Shown piece after piece: positions 45,907 through 54,141 of a DNA stretch of 64,000 bases. Each line of letters starts with the position of its first letter. The first letter of the stretch is position 1. Where the stretch lies: NCBI RefSeq assembly GCF_002901445.1, contig NZ_PPPD01000001.1, positions 3,168,501 through 3,232,500 of the forward strand, in the 5' to 3' direction. Source of the stretch: Deinococcus koreensis. Lineage in GTDB: Bacteria; Deinococcota; Deinococci; Deinococcales; Deinococcaceae. The notes under the pieces are model-generated. The model made no database searches. It was given only the letters and a program-made list of their open reading frames with translations, and was not told the origin of the DNA. A program made the translations under genes and the position numbers.

Positions 45907-47472
45907 TTGAGTTACTGGCGCAATACCCTGAAACCTTTGCTGGACGCCGAGACCGGCACCATGTTCAAACAGGCCCCGATCCGCGTGACGCTGGCCTTCC
46001 CGAACCGCTACTCGGTGGGCATGGCCTCGCTGGGCTATCAGGTCATCTACCGCATGTTCAACAACGAGGAAGGGGTCGCCTGCGAGCGCGCCTTCCTGCC
46101 CGACGACGTGGACGCCTTCGAGAAGACCGGTCAGGCGCTGCCCACGGTGGAATCGGGCCGTGACGCCGGCGACTGCCAGCTGTTCGCGTTGAGCGTGTCC
46201 TTCGAACTCGACCTGACCAACATCATCCGCACGCTGGACGTGGCCGGCATCCGCCCGCTGCGGGAGGAACGCGACGCCTCCGACGCGCTGGTCATGATCG
46301 GCGGGCCGCTGACGTCCTCCAATCCGTATCCGCTGACGCCCTTTGCCGACATCATCGTGATCGGGGACGGCGAGCAGATCGTGCCGGTGGTGTCCGAGGC
46401 GCTGCGCGAGGCGACCTCCAGAGAGGATTTCTACGACCTGATCGATGGGATGCCCGGCATCTTCCTGCCCGCCCGGCACAGCCACGAGCCGACCTGGGCG
46501 ACCGCGCCCAAGGAACTGCTGCCGGCCTACTCGCAGATCGTCACGCCGCATTCGGAGCTGAGCAACATGTTCCTGGTGGAGGCGCAGCGCGGCTGCCCGC
46601 GCCCCTGCACCTTCTGCCTGGCGCGCACCATGTACGGCCCCAACCGCAACAACGAGGCCCAGCAGCTGCTGGACACCATCCCAGGGTGGGTGGAGAAGGT
46701 CGGGCTGGTGGGTGCGGCCCTCTCGGACTTCCCGCACACCAAGTACGTGGGCCGCACGCTCACCGACCGGGGCGTCAAGCTGGGTGTGTCCAGCATCCGC
46801 GCCGACACCGTGGACACCGAGCTGGCCGAGATCCTCAAGGCGGGCGGCCTGCGCACCTTCACGGTGGCGAGCGACGCGCCCAGCGAACGCCTGCGCCGCT
46901 GGCTGAAGAAGGGCATCACGACCGAAGACCTGATCAAGACCGCGCACATCAGCCGCGACCTGGGTTTCAAGGGCATCAAGGTCTACATGATGATCGGCCT
47001 GGGGCCGGAGAATGACGACGACATCAGTGAGCTGATCTCGTTCACCAAGGAACTCGCGGGCATCAACCGCATCGCGCTGGGCATCAGCCCCTTCGTGCCC
47101 AAGCGCCACACGCCGCACTTCGCCGACCCCTTCGCGGGCGTGCAGGTCATCGAGAAGCGCATGAAGCGCATCCAGAAGGAGCTGCGCACCACCGCCGAAC
47201 TGCGCAACGTGTCCGCCAAGTGGGCCTGGGTGGAGAGCGTCATCGCCCGGGGTGGCCCGGAAGTGGGCATGGCTGCCTACCAGATCTACCGGCAGGAGAG
47301 CATCGGCGCCTGGAAGAAGGCGCTGGACGACGTGGGCTGGACGGATCCGTTCGAGGCGAACGCGCCCGCCATCGACCTGCCGCCCGGCCAGTACGTTGCC
47401 CCCGAGCACTCTGCCCCCGAGCACTACGAGAGCAAGGACGTCTCGGCCCACGCGCAGGGCCTGGCGGTCTAG
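45907..47472 (+). CDS. B12-binding-domain radical SAM protein (TIGR03960 type)
   Basis: A 521-residue enzyme. The N-terminal B12-binding-like region (about 20-190) has PNRYSVGMASLGYQVIYRMF and MIGGPLTSSNPYPLTPFADI. The radical SAM cluster motif is RGCPRPCTFCLAR (C-x3-C-x2-C) near residue 236. KGIKVYMMIGLGPENDDDI and SPFVPKRHTPHF follow. Family members are often encoded with a DUF2344 partner and are linked to RNA or ribosome maturation; the substrate is not known. The start codon is TTG, with the ribosome site in a hairpin. Strong terminator after the gene. Confidence 0.88.
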   Translation: MSYWRNTLKPLLDAETGTMFKQAPIRVTLAFPNRYSVGMASLGYQVIYRMFNNEEGVACERAFLPDDVDAFEKTGQALPTVESGRDAGDCQLFALSVSFELDLTNIIRTLDVAGIRPLREERDASDALVMIGGPLTSSNPYPLTPFADIIVIGDGEQIVPVVSEALREATSREDFYDLIDGMPGIFLPARHSHEPTWATAPKELLPAYSQIVTPHSELSNMFLVEAQRGCPRPCTFCLARTMYGPNRNNEAQQLLDTIPGWVEKVGLVGAALSDFPHTKYVGRTLTDRGVKLGVSSIRADTVDTELAEILKAGGLRTFTVASDAPSERLRRWLKKGITTEDLIKTAHISRDLGFKGIKVYMMIGLGPENDDDISELISFTKELAGINRIALGISPFVPKRHTPHFADPFAGVQVIEKRMKRIQKELRTTAELRNVSAKWAWVESVIARGGPEVGMAAYQIYRQESIGAWKKALDDVGWTDPFEANAPAIDLPPGQYVAPEHSAPEHYESKDVSAHAQGLAV

Positions 47473-47488
47473 CGGCCCGATCCCTCCG

Positions 47489-47516
47489 CACCCTCCCCGC
47501 TGTGGGAGGGTGTTTT
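47489..47516 (+). terminator. Intrinsic terminator of the radical SAM gene
   Basis: CACCCTCCC and GGGAGGGTG form a 9-bp stem with a 6-base loop followed by TTTT, 17 bases after the stop. Confidence 0.9.
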
Positions 47517-47662
47517 GCATCCGGGGGCAAAGCCTGCCGGGCGCCGCCCTCGCCCGTAGGACGCCTCGGGTGACCGCCCGCCGCTTTTCAAACGCCAGCC
47601 TGATCCCCGTCAATTCCAGTCAAGCTCACGCCGTCCGTTGCGCGAAGGGGGAGAATGGCGCC

Positions 47663-48937
47663 ATGAGTTCCCCTTCCCCCCGCCCCCAGACGACGGCGCA
47701 GACGATGGCGGAAAAGATCCTCTCGCAGCGCGGCGACCGGGCTGTGTATGCCGGCGACCTCGCGGTGGTGGAGGTCGATCAGGTCATGGTCGTGGATTCC
47801 ATCGCGCAGAGCTTCATTGAGCGCATGGAGCGTGACCTCGGCGCCGTGCCCAAGTTTCCGGAGCGGGTCTCCATCGTCATCGACCACGTGGCACCGGCCT
47901 CCACCGTCTCGGTCGCGCAGGCGCAGAAGGAGGCGCGCGAGTACGCCGCGCAGACCGGCGTGCGCCTCTTCGACGTCGGGCGCGGCATCTGCCATCAGGT
48001 GCTGATGGAGGAGGGGCTGGCCCGCCCCGGCTGGATCGTGCTGGGTTCGGACAGCCACTCCACCACCTACGGCGCGGTGGCCGCCTTCGGCACCGGCATG
48101 GGCGCCACCGACATCGCCCTGGCCGCCGCGAGTGGCAAGACCTGGCTGAAGGTGCCCGAGAGCGTCAAGGTGACCTTCGTGGGCGACTTGAGAGACGGCG
48201 TGAGCGCCAAGGACGTGGCCCTGGAGATGATCCGGGTGCTGGGCGCGGACGGAGCGACCTACCAGAGCATCGAGATGCACGCGGGGGGCCGCTTCTCGCG
48301 CGGCGAGCGCATGACGCTGGCGAACCTATGCGTGGAGGCCGGCGCCAAGGTCGGGCTGGTGGTGCCCGGCGGCGAGATCCTGGACATGTACGACGTGCCC
48401 CAGTGGGTCTACCCCGATCCCGGCGCGATCTACGTGCAGCAGGTCGAGATCGACCTGAGCGCCCTGAACCCGCGCATGTCGGCCCCGAACGAGGTCGACA
48501 ACGTCCACGACGTCTCCGAGCTGCGGGGACTGAGGGTCGATCAGGTGTTCATCGGCACCTGCACAAACGGGCGCATCGAGGATCTGCACGAGGCCGCTGC
48601 TGTGCTCAGGGGCCAGAAGGTCGCCCCCGGCACCCGACTGCTGGTCATCCCCGCCTCCTCGCAGGTCATGGAGCAGGCCATGGAGGACGGCACGCTGCTG
48701 ACCCTGCAACGTGCCGGGGCGGTGCTGGGCACGCCGGGCTGCGGCCCCTGCATGGGCCGGCATCAGGGCGTGCTGGCCCCCGGCGAGGTCTGCGTGAGCA
48801 CTTCAAATCGCAACTTCATCGGCCGCATGGGCGATAAGGACGCGAGAATCTATCTGGCGAGCCCGGCCGTGGCGGCGGCGACGGCGGTAATGGGGAAGAT
48901 CGCGCTGCCGGGGGATGTGGTGGGGGTCGGGGCATGA
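47663..48937 (+). CDS. lysT: Homoaconitase large subunit (lysine pathway, LysT/HacA)
   Basis: A 424-residue Fe-S hydro-lyase that turns homocitrate to homoisocitrate with the LysU subunit. Cluster cysteines are in FIGTCTNGRIEDL and TPGCGPCMGRHQG. HVAPASTVS and LGSDSHSTTYGA are substrate-site blocks. It could also be leuC, but the lysW/lysX genes downstream fit the alpha-aminoadipate pathway. I start at ATG 47663 because residues before it in the longer frame are low-complexity. The stop shares ATGA with the next gene, an MNT-type antitoxin. Confidence 0.93.
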   Translation: MSSPSPRPQTTAQTMAEKILSQRGDRAVYAGDLAVVEVDQVMVVDSIAQSFIERMERDLGAVPKFPERVSIVIDHVAPASTVSVAQAQKEAREYAAQTGVRLFDVGRGICHQVLMEEGLARPGWIVLGSDSHSTTYGAVAAFGTGMGATDIALAAASGKTWLKVPESVKVTFVGDLRDGVSAKDVALEMIRVLGADGATYQSIEMHAGGRFSRGERMTLANLCVEAGAKVGLVVPGGEILDMYDVPQWVYPDPGAIYVQQVEIDLSALNPRMSAPNEVDNVHDVSELRGLRVDQVFIGTCTNGRIEDLHEAAAVLRGQKVAPGTRLLVIPASSQVMEQAMEDGTLLTLQRAGAVLGTPGCGPCMGRHQGVLAPGEVCVSTSNRNFIGRMGDKDARIYLASPAVAAATAVMGKIALPGDVVGVGA

Positions 48938-49287
48938 TGATGCCGGGCCGGGGTGTCATGCTGGAGTCCATGAGGCCACTCGATCTGATCGAGACCCACC
49001 GCGCCGATCTGGAGCGTCTGCTGGTGGAGACCGGAGTCGTCCGGCTGGAGCTGTTCGGCTCGGCGCTGACGCCCGACTACGATCCATCCCGCTCTGACCT
49101 CGATTTCCTGGTCGAGTTTGCCCCTGAGACCGATCTTGGCCCCTGGCTGAGCCGCTTTTTCGACCTTCGGGACGCGCTGAGCCGTCTGCTGGGCCGCCCG
49201 GTCGATCTGGTGTCGAGGCAGGCGCTGGGCAGCGCCCCGCTCCGCCGGCAGGCTCAGGACACCCGAACGCTGATCTATGCCGCCTAA
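48934..49287 (+). CDS. mntA: MNT-domain nucleotidyltransferase, MntA-type antitoxin
   Basis: A 117-residue minimal nucleotidyltransferase. The catalytic motif is LFGSALTPDYDPSRSDLDF, G-S followed by eleven residues and D-x-D (most MntA have ten). MntA proteins neutralise HepT by adding AMP groups to it. ATG 48934 overlaps the lysT stop by ATGA; internal ATGs at 48958 and 48970 could also serve. The gene ends inside the start of hepT with an 11-base overlap. Confidence 0.88.
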   Translation: MMMPGRGVMLESMRPLDLIETHRADLERLLVETGVVRLELFGSALTPDYDPSRSDLDFLVEFAPETDLGPWLSRFFDLRDALSRLLGRPVDLVSRQALGSAPLRRQAQDTRTLIYAA

Positions 49288-49633
49288 GACCCGCAAGTGG
49301 CTGGAGGACGTGCAGGCTGCCGCCGGACTGATCGCCTCGTTCGTCGCCGGGCACACGCTGGAGGAATACCGCCGGAGCGCCCTGCTGCGTTCAGCGGTCG
49401 AACGTCAGCTGGAGGTCATTGGAGAAGCGGTGAACCGTATCGCCCGCCACGATCCGGGAACCGCAGCCCGCATCAGCCACCACCGCCGCATCGTCGATTT
49501 CCGCAATCAGCTCAGCCACGGCTATGACCTGATCGACCACGGACTGGTGTGGCGGGTGGTGCAGGACAACGTGCCGCAACTCATGTCCGAGGTGACGGCC
49601 CTGCTGGCCGCCCTCCCAGAGGAGAATCACTGA
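49277..49633 (+). CDS. hepT: HEPN-domain RNase toxin, HepT-type (DUF86)
   Basis: A 118-residue all-helical HEPN ribonuclease. The active motif R-x4-H-x-Y is intact as RNQLSHGY at residues 76-83, so it should be able to cleave RNA and be AMPylated at the Tyr by its partner. Other family blocks are SALLRSAVERQLEVIGEA. It lies directly between mntA and lysU, with one base before the lysU ATG, and is translated within the lysine operon. Confidence 0.9.
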   Translation: MPPKTRKWLEDVQAAAGLIASFVAGHTLEEYRRSALLRSAVERQLEVIGEAVNRIARHDPGTAARISHHRRIVDFRNQLSHGYDLIDHGLVWRVVQDNVPQLMSEVTALLAALPEENH

Positions 49634-49634
49634 C

Positions 49635-50132
49635 ATGCCCCGCATCTGGAAATTTGGCGACAGCGTGAACACCGACGACATCCTGCCCGGCAAGTTCGCG
49701 CCCTTCATGGCCGGTGAAGACGTCTTCCAGACCTTCGCCTTCCACTACATCCGCCCCGAATTCGCCGCAGCCGTGCAGCCCGGCGACGTGCTGATCGGCG
49801 GGCGCAACTGGGGCCTGGGCTCCAGCCGCGAATATGCCCCGCTGGCGCTGAAGAAGCTGCGGATCGGCGCCATCGTGGCCCCCAGCTTCGCGCGGATCCA
49901 CTACCGCAACCTGCTGAACCTGGGCATCCCCGCCTTCGAATACGACCTGACCGGCCTGCTGGACGACGGAGATCAGGTCTCGCTGGATGTGGACACGGGT
50001 GTGCTGACCCATCCGGGCGGTACCGTCCAGCTTCCGCCGCCGCCCGAATTCCTGCGCGAGGCGCTGGCCGAGGGCAGCATCCTGGCCTTCTTCAAGAAAT
50101 ACGGCCGCTTCCCCGGCGAGCGTCCGTCCTAA
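49635..50132 (+). CDS. lysU: Homoaconitase small subunit (LysU)
   Basis: A 165-residue swivelling subunit of homoaconitase. KFGDSVNTDDILPGKF, the substrate loop IGGRNWGLGSSREYAPLAL and ARIHYRNLLNLGIPAFE are the family blocks. YAPLAL with a Tyr-Arg-rich loop fits the homoaconitate branch but cannot exclude isopropylmalate. In other genomes lysT and lysU are adjacent; here they are 700 bases apart because of the toxin-antitoxin pair. GAGGAG lies about ten bases upstream. Confidence 0.92.
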   Translation: MPRIWKFGDSVNTDDILPGKFAPFMAGEDVFQTFAFHYIRPEFAAAVQPGDVLIGGRNWGLGSSREYAPLALKKLRIGAIVAPSFARIHYRNLLNLGIPAFEYDLTGLLDDGDQVSLDVDTGVLTHPGGTVQLPPPPEFLREALAEGSILAFFKKYGRFPGERPS

Positions 50133-50141
50133 ACTGGGCCC
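50130..50141 (+). promoter_or_regulatory. Internal leaderless promoter in the lysine cluster
   Basis: TAAACT (50130-50135) includes the lysU stop codon and is six bases before the next ATG, so the zinc-ribbon gene can be transcribed on its own. Confidence 0.6.
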
Positions 50142-50486
<345 letters not shown>

Positions 50487-50542
50487 GGTTTAGCGGTTGA
50501 CTCGACTTGGCCGCGCTAACCTGTCAAACGCGAGGAGAATTT

Positions 50543-50716
50543 ATGACTACCGTTCAATTTGAAAACCCAGATACCGGTGCGACCATCGAACTGACCAATC
50601 CCGAACTCGGCGAACTCGTCATCGACGACGAGACAGGTGTGGAATACGAGGTCGTGTCGGTCGAGCCGCCCCGGCTGGCCGCCGCCCCCAACGAAGCGGA
50701 GGACTGGGGCGAGTAA
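50543..50716 (+). CDS. lysW: Amino-group carrier protein LysW, cysteine-free variant
   Basis: A 57-residue acidic carrier. The C-terminal EDWGE, whose last Glu is joined to alpha-aminoadipate by LysX, is intact. The NPELGELVI core also matches LysW. The zinc-binding CPxC pairs of classical LysW are replaced by NPDT (8-11) and DDET (28-31), and there is no cysteine at all. ATG 50543 follows AGGAG by six bases. It lies between the zinc-ribbon gene and lysX. Confidence 0.93.
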   Translation: MTTVQFENPDTGATIELTNPELGELVIDDETGVEYEVVSVEPPRLAAAPNEAEDWGE

Positions 50717-50800
50717 GTCCTTCAGCGCCCGGCGGTCGGCCCAGGGACGTGTCCCGGCTGACCGCTGAGTGCTGAGGGGGCCTGCTCCTCCATACCCGTC

Positions 50801-51667
50801 ATGGCTGAACTTGCCGTGCTGTACGACCGCATCCGCCCCGACGAGAAGATGCTCTTCGAGGCGCTCGATACCCTGGGCGTGCCCTACGACAAGGTGTACG
50901 TGCCCCAGCTGAAGCTCACGTTCGACAACGTGGGCCGCGCCCAGGTGCCCTGGAAGGTCGCCATCGAGCGCTGCGTGAGCCAGTCGCGCGGTCACGCGGT
51001 CACGCGGGCGCTGGAGGGCTTCGGGGTGCAGGTCATCAACCCGGCCCACGTCATCGAGGTCTGCGGCGACAAGCTGGCGACCAACGCGGCCCTGCACAGG
51101 GCCGGGCTGCCCACGCCGCGCACCGGGGTGGCCTTCGACGGTGAAACGGCCCTGACCCTGATCGACGCCATGGGCTATCCCATCGTCCTGAAGCCCACGG
51201 TGGGGTCATGGGGACGCATGGTCAGCCGCCTGAACGACCGCCACGCCGCCGAGGCCGTGATCGAGCACAAGGAGGTGCTGGGGGGGCCCCAGCACGGCAT
51301 CTTCTACGTGCAGGCGCTGGTCGACAAGCCCGGGCGCGACATCCGCGCCTTCGTGGTCGGCGGCGAGTGCATCGGCGCGATCTACCGCACCTCGGAGCAC
51401 TGGATCACCAACACGGCGCGCGGCGCGACCGCCAGCAACTGCCCGGTCACGCCGGAGATCGCGGATCTGGCCCGGCGCTCGGCCGGGGCGGTGCAGGGGC
51501 AGATCGTGGCGATCGACCTCGTGGAAGATCCGCAGGCCCGGAACGAGTGGGGCGGATTGACGGTCATCGAGATCAACCACACCATGGAATTCAAGAACTC
51601 CGTGACGACCACGGGCGTGGATATCCCGCGCCTCATGGGCGAGTACGCCATCGGCCTGCTGGGCTGA
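50801..51667 (+). CDS. lysX: LysW-alpha-aminoadipate ligase
   Basis: A 288-residue ATP-grasp enzyme that joins alpha-aminoadipate to the C-terminal Glu of LysW, protecting the amino group. It has the N-terminal [19 protein letters not shown], the ATP-binding [19 protein letters not shown], and the acidic metal site [16 protein letters not shown]. The family loop [10 protein letters not shown] is present. 84 bases with weak hairpins separate it from lysW. LysZ, LysY, LysJ and LysK are not in the window. Confidence 0.94.
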   Translation: MAELAVLYDRIRPDEKMLFEALDTLGVPYDKVYVPQLKLTFDNVGRAQVPWKVAIERCVSQSRGHAVTRALEGFGVQVINPAHVIEVCGDKLATNAALHRAGLPTPRTGVAFDGETALTLIDAMGYPIVLKPTVGSWGRMVSRLNDRHAAEAVIEHKEVLGGPQHGIFYVQALVDKPGRDIRAFVVGGECIGAIYRTSEHWITNTARGATASNCPVTPEIADLARRSAGAVQGQIVAIDLVEDPQARNEWGGLTVIEINHTMEFKNSVTTTGVDIPRLMGEYAIGLLG

Positions 51668-51791
51668 GCACAGGAGCGATCCCCGGGTTCGACCTCCCGC
51701 TGGCCTGGAGGTGGACTGTTGCTTTGCCCCCAGACAGCCACGTCTGGACATCGGTGAACACCTCAGCCGGGCGGGGCCGGGGAGGCGCCCC

Positions 51792-51803
51792 TATACTCCC
51801 CCC
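51792..51803 (+). promoter_or_regulatory. proC leaderless promoter (-10 box)
   Basis: TATACT (51792-51797), six bases, ATG 51804. Confidence 0.75.
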
Positions 51804-52595
51804 ATGAAACTCGCCATCGTCGGCGTCGGAAAACTCGGACTGGCCCTGCTGGAGGGCGTCACCGCGCGCGGCGTGATCCCCGCCGGGGAGATCGGCCTGC
51901 TGGACGCGCACAGCGCGCGCGTGGAGGAGATCGCGGCCCGCACCGGAGCCCGCGTGATCGGCCGCTCGCAGCTGGCCGGGGCGCAGCGCGTGCTGGTGTC
52001 GCTGCAGCCGCGCGTCTTCCCGGAGGTGAGCGAGTGGCTGGCGCAGGAGAACGTCGGATACATCAGCACCATGGCGGGGGTCAGCATCAGCACGCTGGTG
52101 CGGCGGCTGGGCACCCAGCGGGTGGTGCGGGTCATGCCGAATCTGGCCGCCACCATCGGCCGCAGCCAGACCGCCATCACCGGCCCCAAGGAGGCCCAGG
52201 ACGCCGGCGACCTGGCCTTCGCCCACACCCTGTTCGGCGCGGTGGGCGACGCCTACGACCTGCCCGAGCACCTGTTCAACGCCTTCACGGGCATGAGCGC
52301 CTCCGGCCCCGCCTACGCCGCCGTGGTGGCCGAGGCCCTGGCAGACGGCGGCGTCCGCATGGGCCTGCCGCGGGCCCTGGCCAACGAACTGGCCGCCAAG
52401 CTGCTGGTCGCCAGCGGCGAGCTGCTGCAGCGGCGCGCCCATCCCGCCATGCTCAAGGACGAGGTCGCCAGCCCCGGCGGCACCACCATCGCCGGGCTGG
52501 CAGCGCTGGAAAACGCCGGAGTGCGCGGCGGGCTGATCCAGGCCGTGATCGAGGCCACCCGCCGGGGCACGGAGCTGGGGCGCGACCAGGAGTAG
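51804..52595 (+). CDS. proC: Pyrroline-5-carboxylate reductase
   Basis: A 263-residue enzyme for the last step of proline synthesis. The NAD(P)-binding N-terminus is [37 protein letters not shown] and the C-terminal signature [19 protein letters not shown] are diagnostic. ATG 51804 is fixed by the TATACT box just upstream; the longer frame has no support. Confidence 0.95.
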   Translation: MKLAIVGVGKLGLALLEGVTARGVIPAGEIGLLDAHSARVEEIAARTGARVIGRSQLAGAQRVLVSLQPRVFPEVSEWLAQENVGYISTMAGVSISTLVRRLGTQRVVRVMPNLAATIGRSQTAITGPKEAQDAGDLAFAHTLFGAVGDAYDLPEHLFNAFTGMSASGPAYAAVVAEALADGGVRMGLPRALANELAAKLLVASGELLQRRAHPAMLKDEVASPGGTTIAGLAALENAGVRGGLIQAVIEATRRGTELGRDQE

Positions 52596-52667
52596 GCGGG
52601 CTGGCGCGGCGTCCTGGGCGCGGGCGTCAGACCAGCGTGAGAGCCTGAGCGCTAGGCTCGGCGGCAG

Positions 52668-53243
52668 ATGAACGCTTCCCCCTCCCTCCGGTTCGCCGCC
52701 CGCCGAGTGCTGGCCCTGGCTGCCCTGACGGCGCTGGTCGGCGCGCAGGGCGCTGCACCCCCCCGGCCGTATTACCCCTACCTGCCGGGGGAGCGCTGGA
52801 CGTATTCCAGCGGCGAGTCCCAGGTGGTCGGCGCCAGCGTGGTGCACCGGGGCGTGAAGGTCACGCCGGTCAGCCACCAGTACGGCAGCACCACCTACAC
52901 CCAGGATCTGCTGGAACTCCGCGCCGACGGCAGCGTGTGGCTGCGCGGCGTGAATGCGGGCGGGCGCCTCACGTGGTTCACCGCGCCCCTGAACGTCTAC
53001 CCGCCCGGCCCCCTGAGCCCCGGCATGGCCTGGACGAGCGGCAGCAGTACCTTCAGGCTGGCCAGCCACGTGACCGGCATGAGCGCCCTGCGGCTGTCGG
53101 CGGGCACCTTCAATGCCCTGAGCATCCGCACCGATACCACCGCCGGCGGCAGGGTCAGTACCCAGACCACCTATTTCGTGCCGACCCTGGGCATCGTGCG
53201 CTACCTGGCGGGCGACGGCAGCGTGGTCGACCTGCAGCGCTGA
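52668..53243 (+). CDS. Secreted protein of unknown function
   Basis: A 191-residue protein with a signal peptide (RFAARRVLALAALTALVGAQG). The mature part is beta-rich, begins PYYPYLPGERWTYSSGE and ends TTYFVPTLGIVRYLAGDG, a pattern of small periplasmic beta-sandwich proteins. No cysteine lipobox. TAGGCT nine bases before the ATG is a possible near-leaderless promoter. Not recognised beyond this. Confidence 0.72.
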   Translation: MNASPSLRFAARRVLALAALTALVGAQGAAPPRPYYPYLPGERWTYSSGESQVVGASVVHRGVKVTPVSHQYGSTTYTQDLLELRADGSVWLRGVNAGGRLTWFTAPLNVYPPGPLSPGMAWTSGSSTFRLASHVTGMSALRLSAGTFNALSIRTDTTAGGRVSTQTTYFVPTLGIVRYLAGDGSVVDLQR

Positions 53244-53371
53244 CGAGAGGGCAGGGGAGACTTCCAGGGTTCCTGGGAGGGCACCCACCCGGTCATTCCG
53301 ATGGACGTGTCGTCTTCCAGAGCTGCCCAGCGGCCCTCGCCACCCTGGGTGTGGCCCGATCTCCGCATGGA

Positions 53372-54019
53372 TCAGGGTTTTTTGCGGCGCGCCCGGTAGG
53401 TCAGGAGCTGGGCGTACATCTTCGTCCGGGCCCGCGCGCCTTTCCAGAAGCCGCGTTTCTTCTCCTTGACGACCTGGGCCACGTTGGGCAGCACCACATA
53501 GTCCCAGCGAGCACCGGTGGCTTTCAGGTGGGCGGTGATGGCGGGCTCGGGCCAGCGTTCTTCGCTGAGGTGGGGCACGCCCAGCAGCCAGCTTCGCCGG
53601 GCGACCCGCTGGCCGCTCAGGTTCGGGGTGAGCTTGTTGCCCCAGTCGGTCACGAAGCCCCCCCCGTCGAACACGCCGATGCTCATGTCCAGGGTGCCCG
53701 CGAGCACCGGCTCCAGCAGGGCCTCCAGGTGCTCCAGGGTGAGGCCGGTCAGGTCGGCGTCCAGCATCACGATGAAGTCGGCGTCGGTGGCCTGTAGGGC
53801 GGCGCCCAGGGCAGGCCCCTTGCCGCTGTTCTCGCTGAGTTCCACAACCTGCGCCCCGGCCCCTCGCGCCACCTGCGCAGTGTTGTCCGAACTGCCGTCC
53901 GAGGCGACGATCACGTCCGAGGTCAGCTGCCGCGCCACGTTCACGACGACCGCGACCGTCTCTTCCTCGTTGAACGCAGGAATGATGACCGCGACAGTCG
54001 CGTGGGCGGGAGCGGACAT
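53372..54019 (-). CDS. Family 2 glycosyltransferase
   Basis: A 215-residue GT-A enzyme. VAVIIPAFNEEETVAVVV starts the nucleotide-sugar domain, SDGSSDNTAQVA holds the first Asp pair, and ADFIVMLDADLTGLT the D-x-D motif. The C-terminal third is basic (VKEKKRGFWKGARARTK) and probably touches the membrane, but no helix is seen. Dolichol-phosphate sugar or glucosylglycerate-type synthases look similar. TACCAT seven bases before ATG gives a leaderless message. Confidence 0.88.
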   Translation of the reverse strand: MSAPAHATVAVIIPAFNEEETVAVVVNVARQLTSDVIVASDGSSDNTAQVARGAGAQVVELSENSGKGPALGAALQATDADFIVMLDADLTGLTLEHLEALLEPVLAGTLDMSIGVFDGGGFVTDWGNKLTPNLSGQRVARRSWLLGVPHLSEERWPEPAITAHLKATGARWDYVVLPNVAQVVKEKKRGFWKGARARTKMYAQLLTYRARRKKP

Positions 54020-54032
54020 GCAGCATATGGTA
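54020..54032 (-). promoter_or_regulatory. Leaderless promoter of the glycosyltransferase gene
   Basis: Minus-strand TACCAT (54032-54027), seven bases, ATG 54019. Confidence 0.65.
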
Positions 54033-54127
54033 GTCGAAGAGGGCCAGGGTGGGGGTACCCCGGCCGGGGGGGGGCGGCCGCCAGCGAGGCCAGAACCGGG
54101 CGGCGACCTGCCGCGCCCGCCGTGCCG

Positions 54128-54141
54128 TACACTCGTGTGTC
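54128..54141 (+). promoter_or_regulatory. argS leaderless promoter (-10 box)
   Basis: TACACT (54128-54133), eight bases, ATG 54142. Confidence 0.75.

Noticed and set aside
51675..51710. T-arm-like GGGTTCGACCTC after lysX
   Set aside because: Flanking bases do not form the T stem and no other tRNA arms are present.
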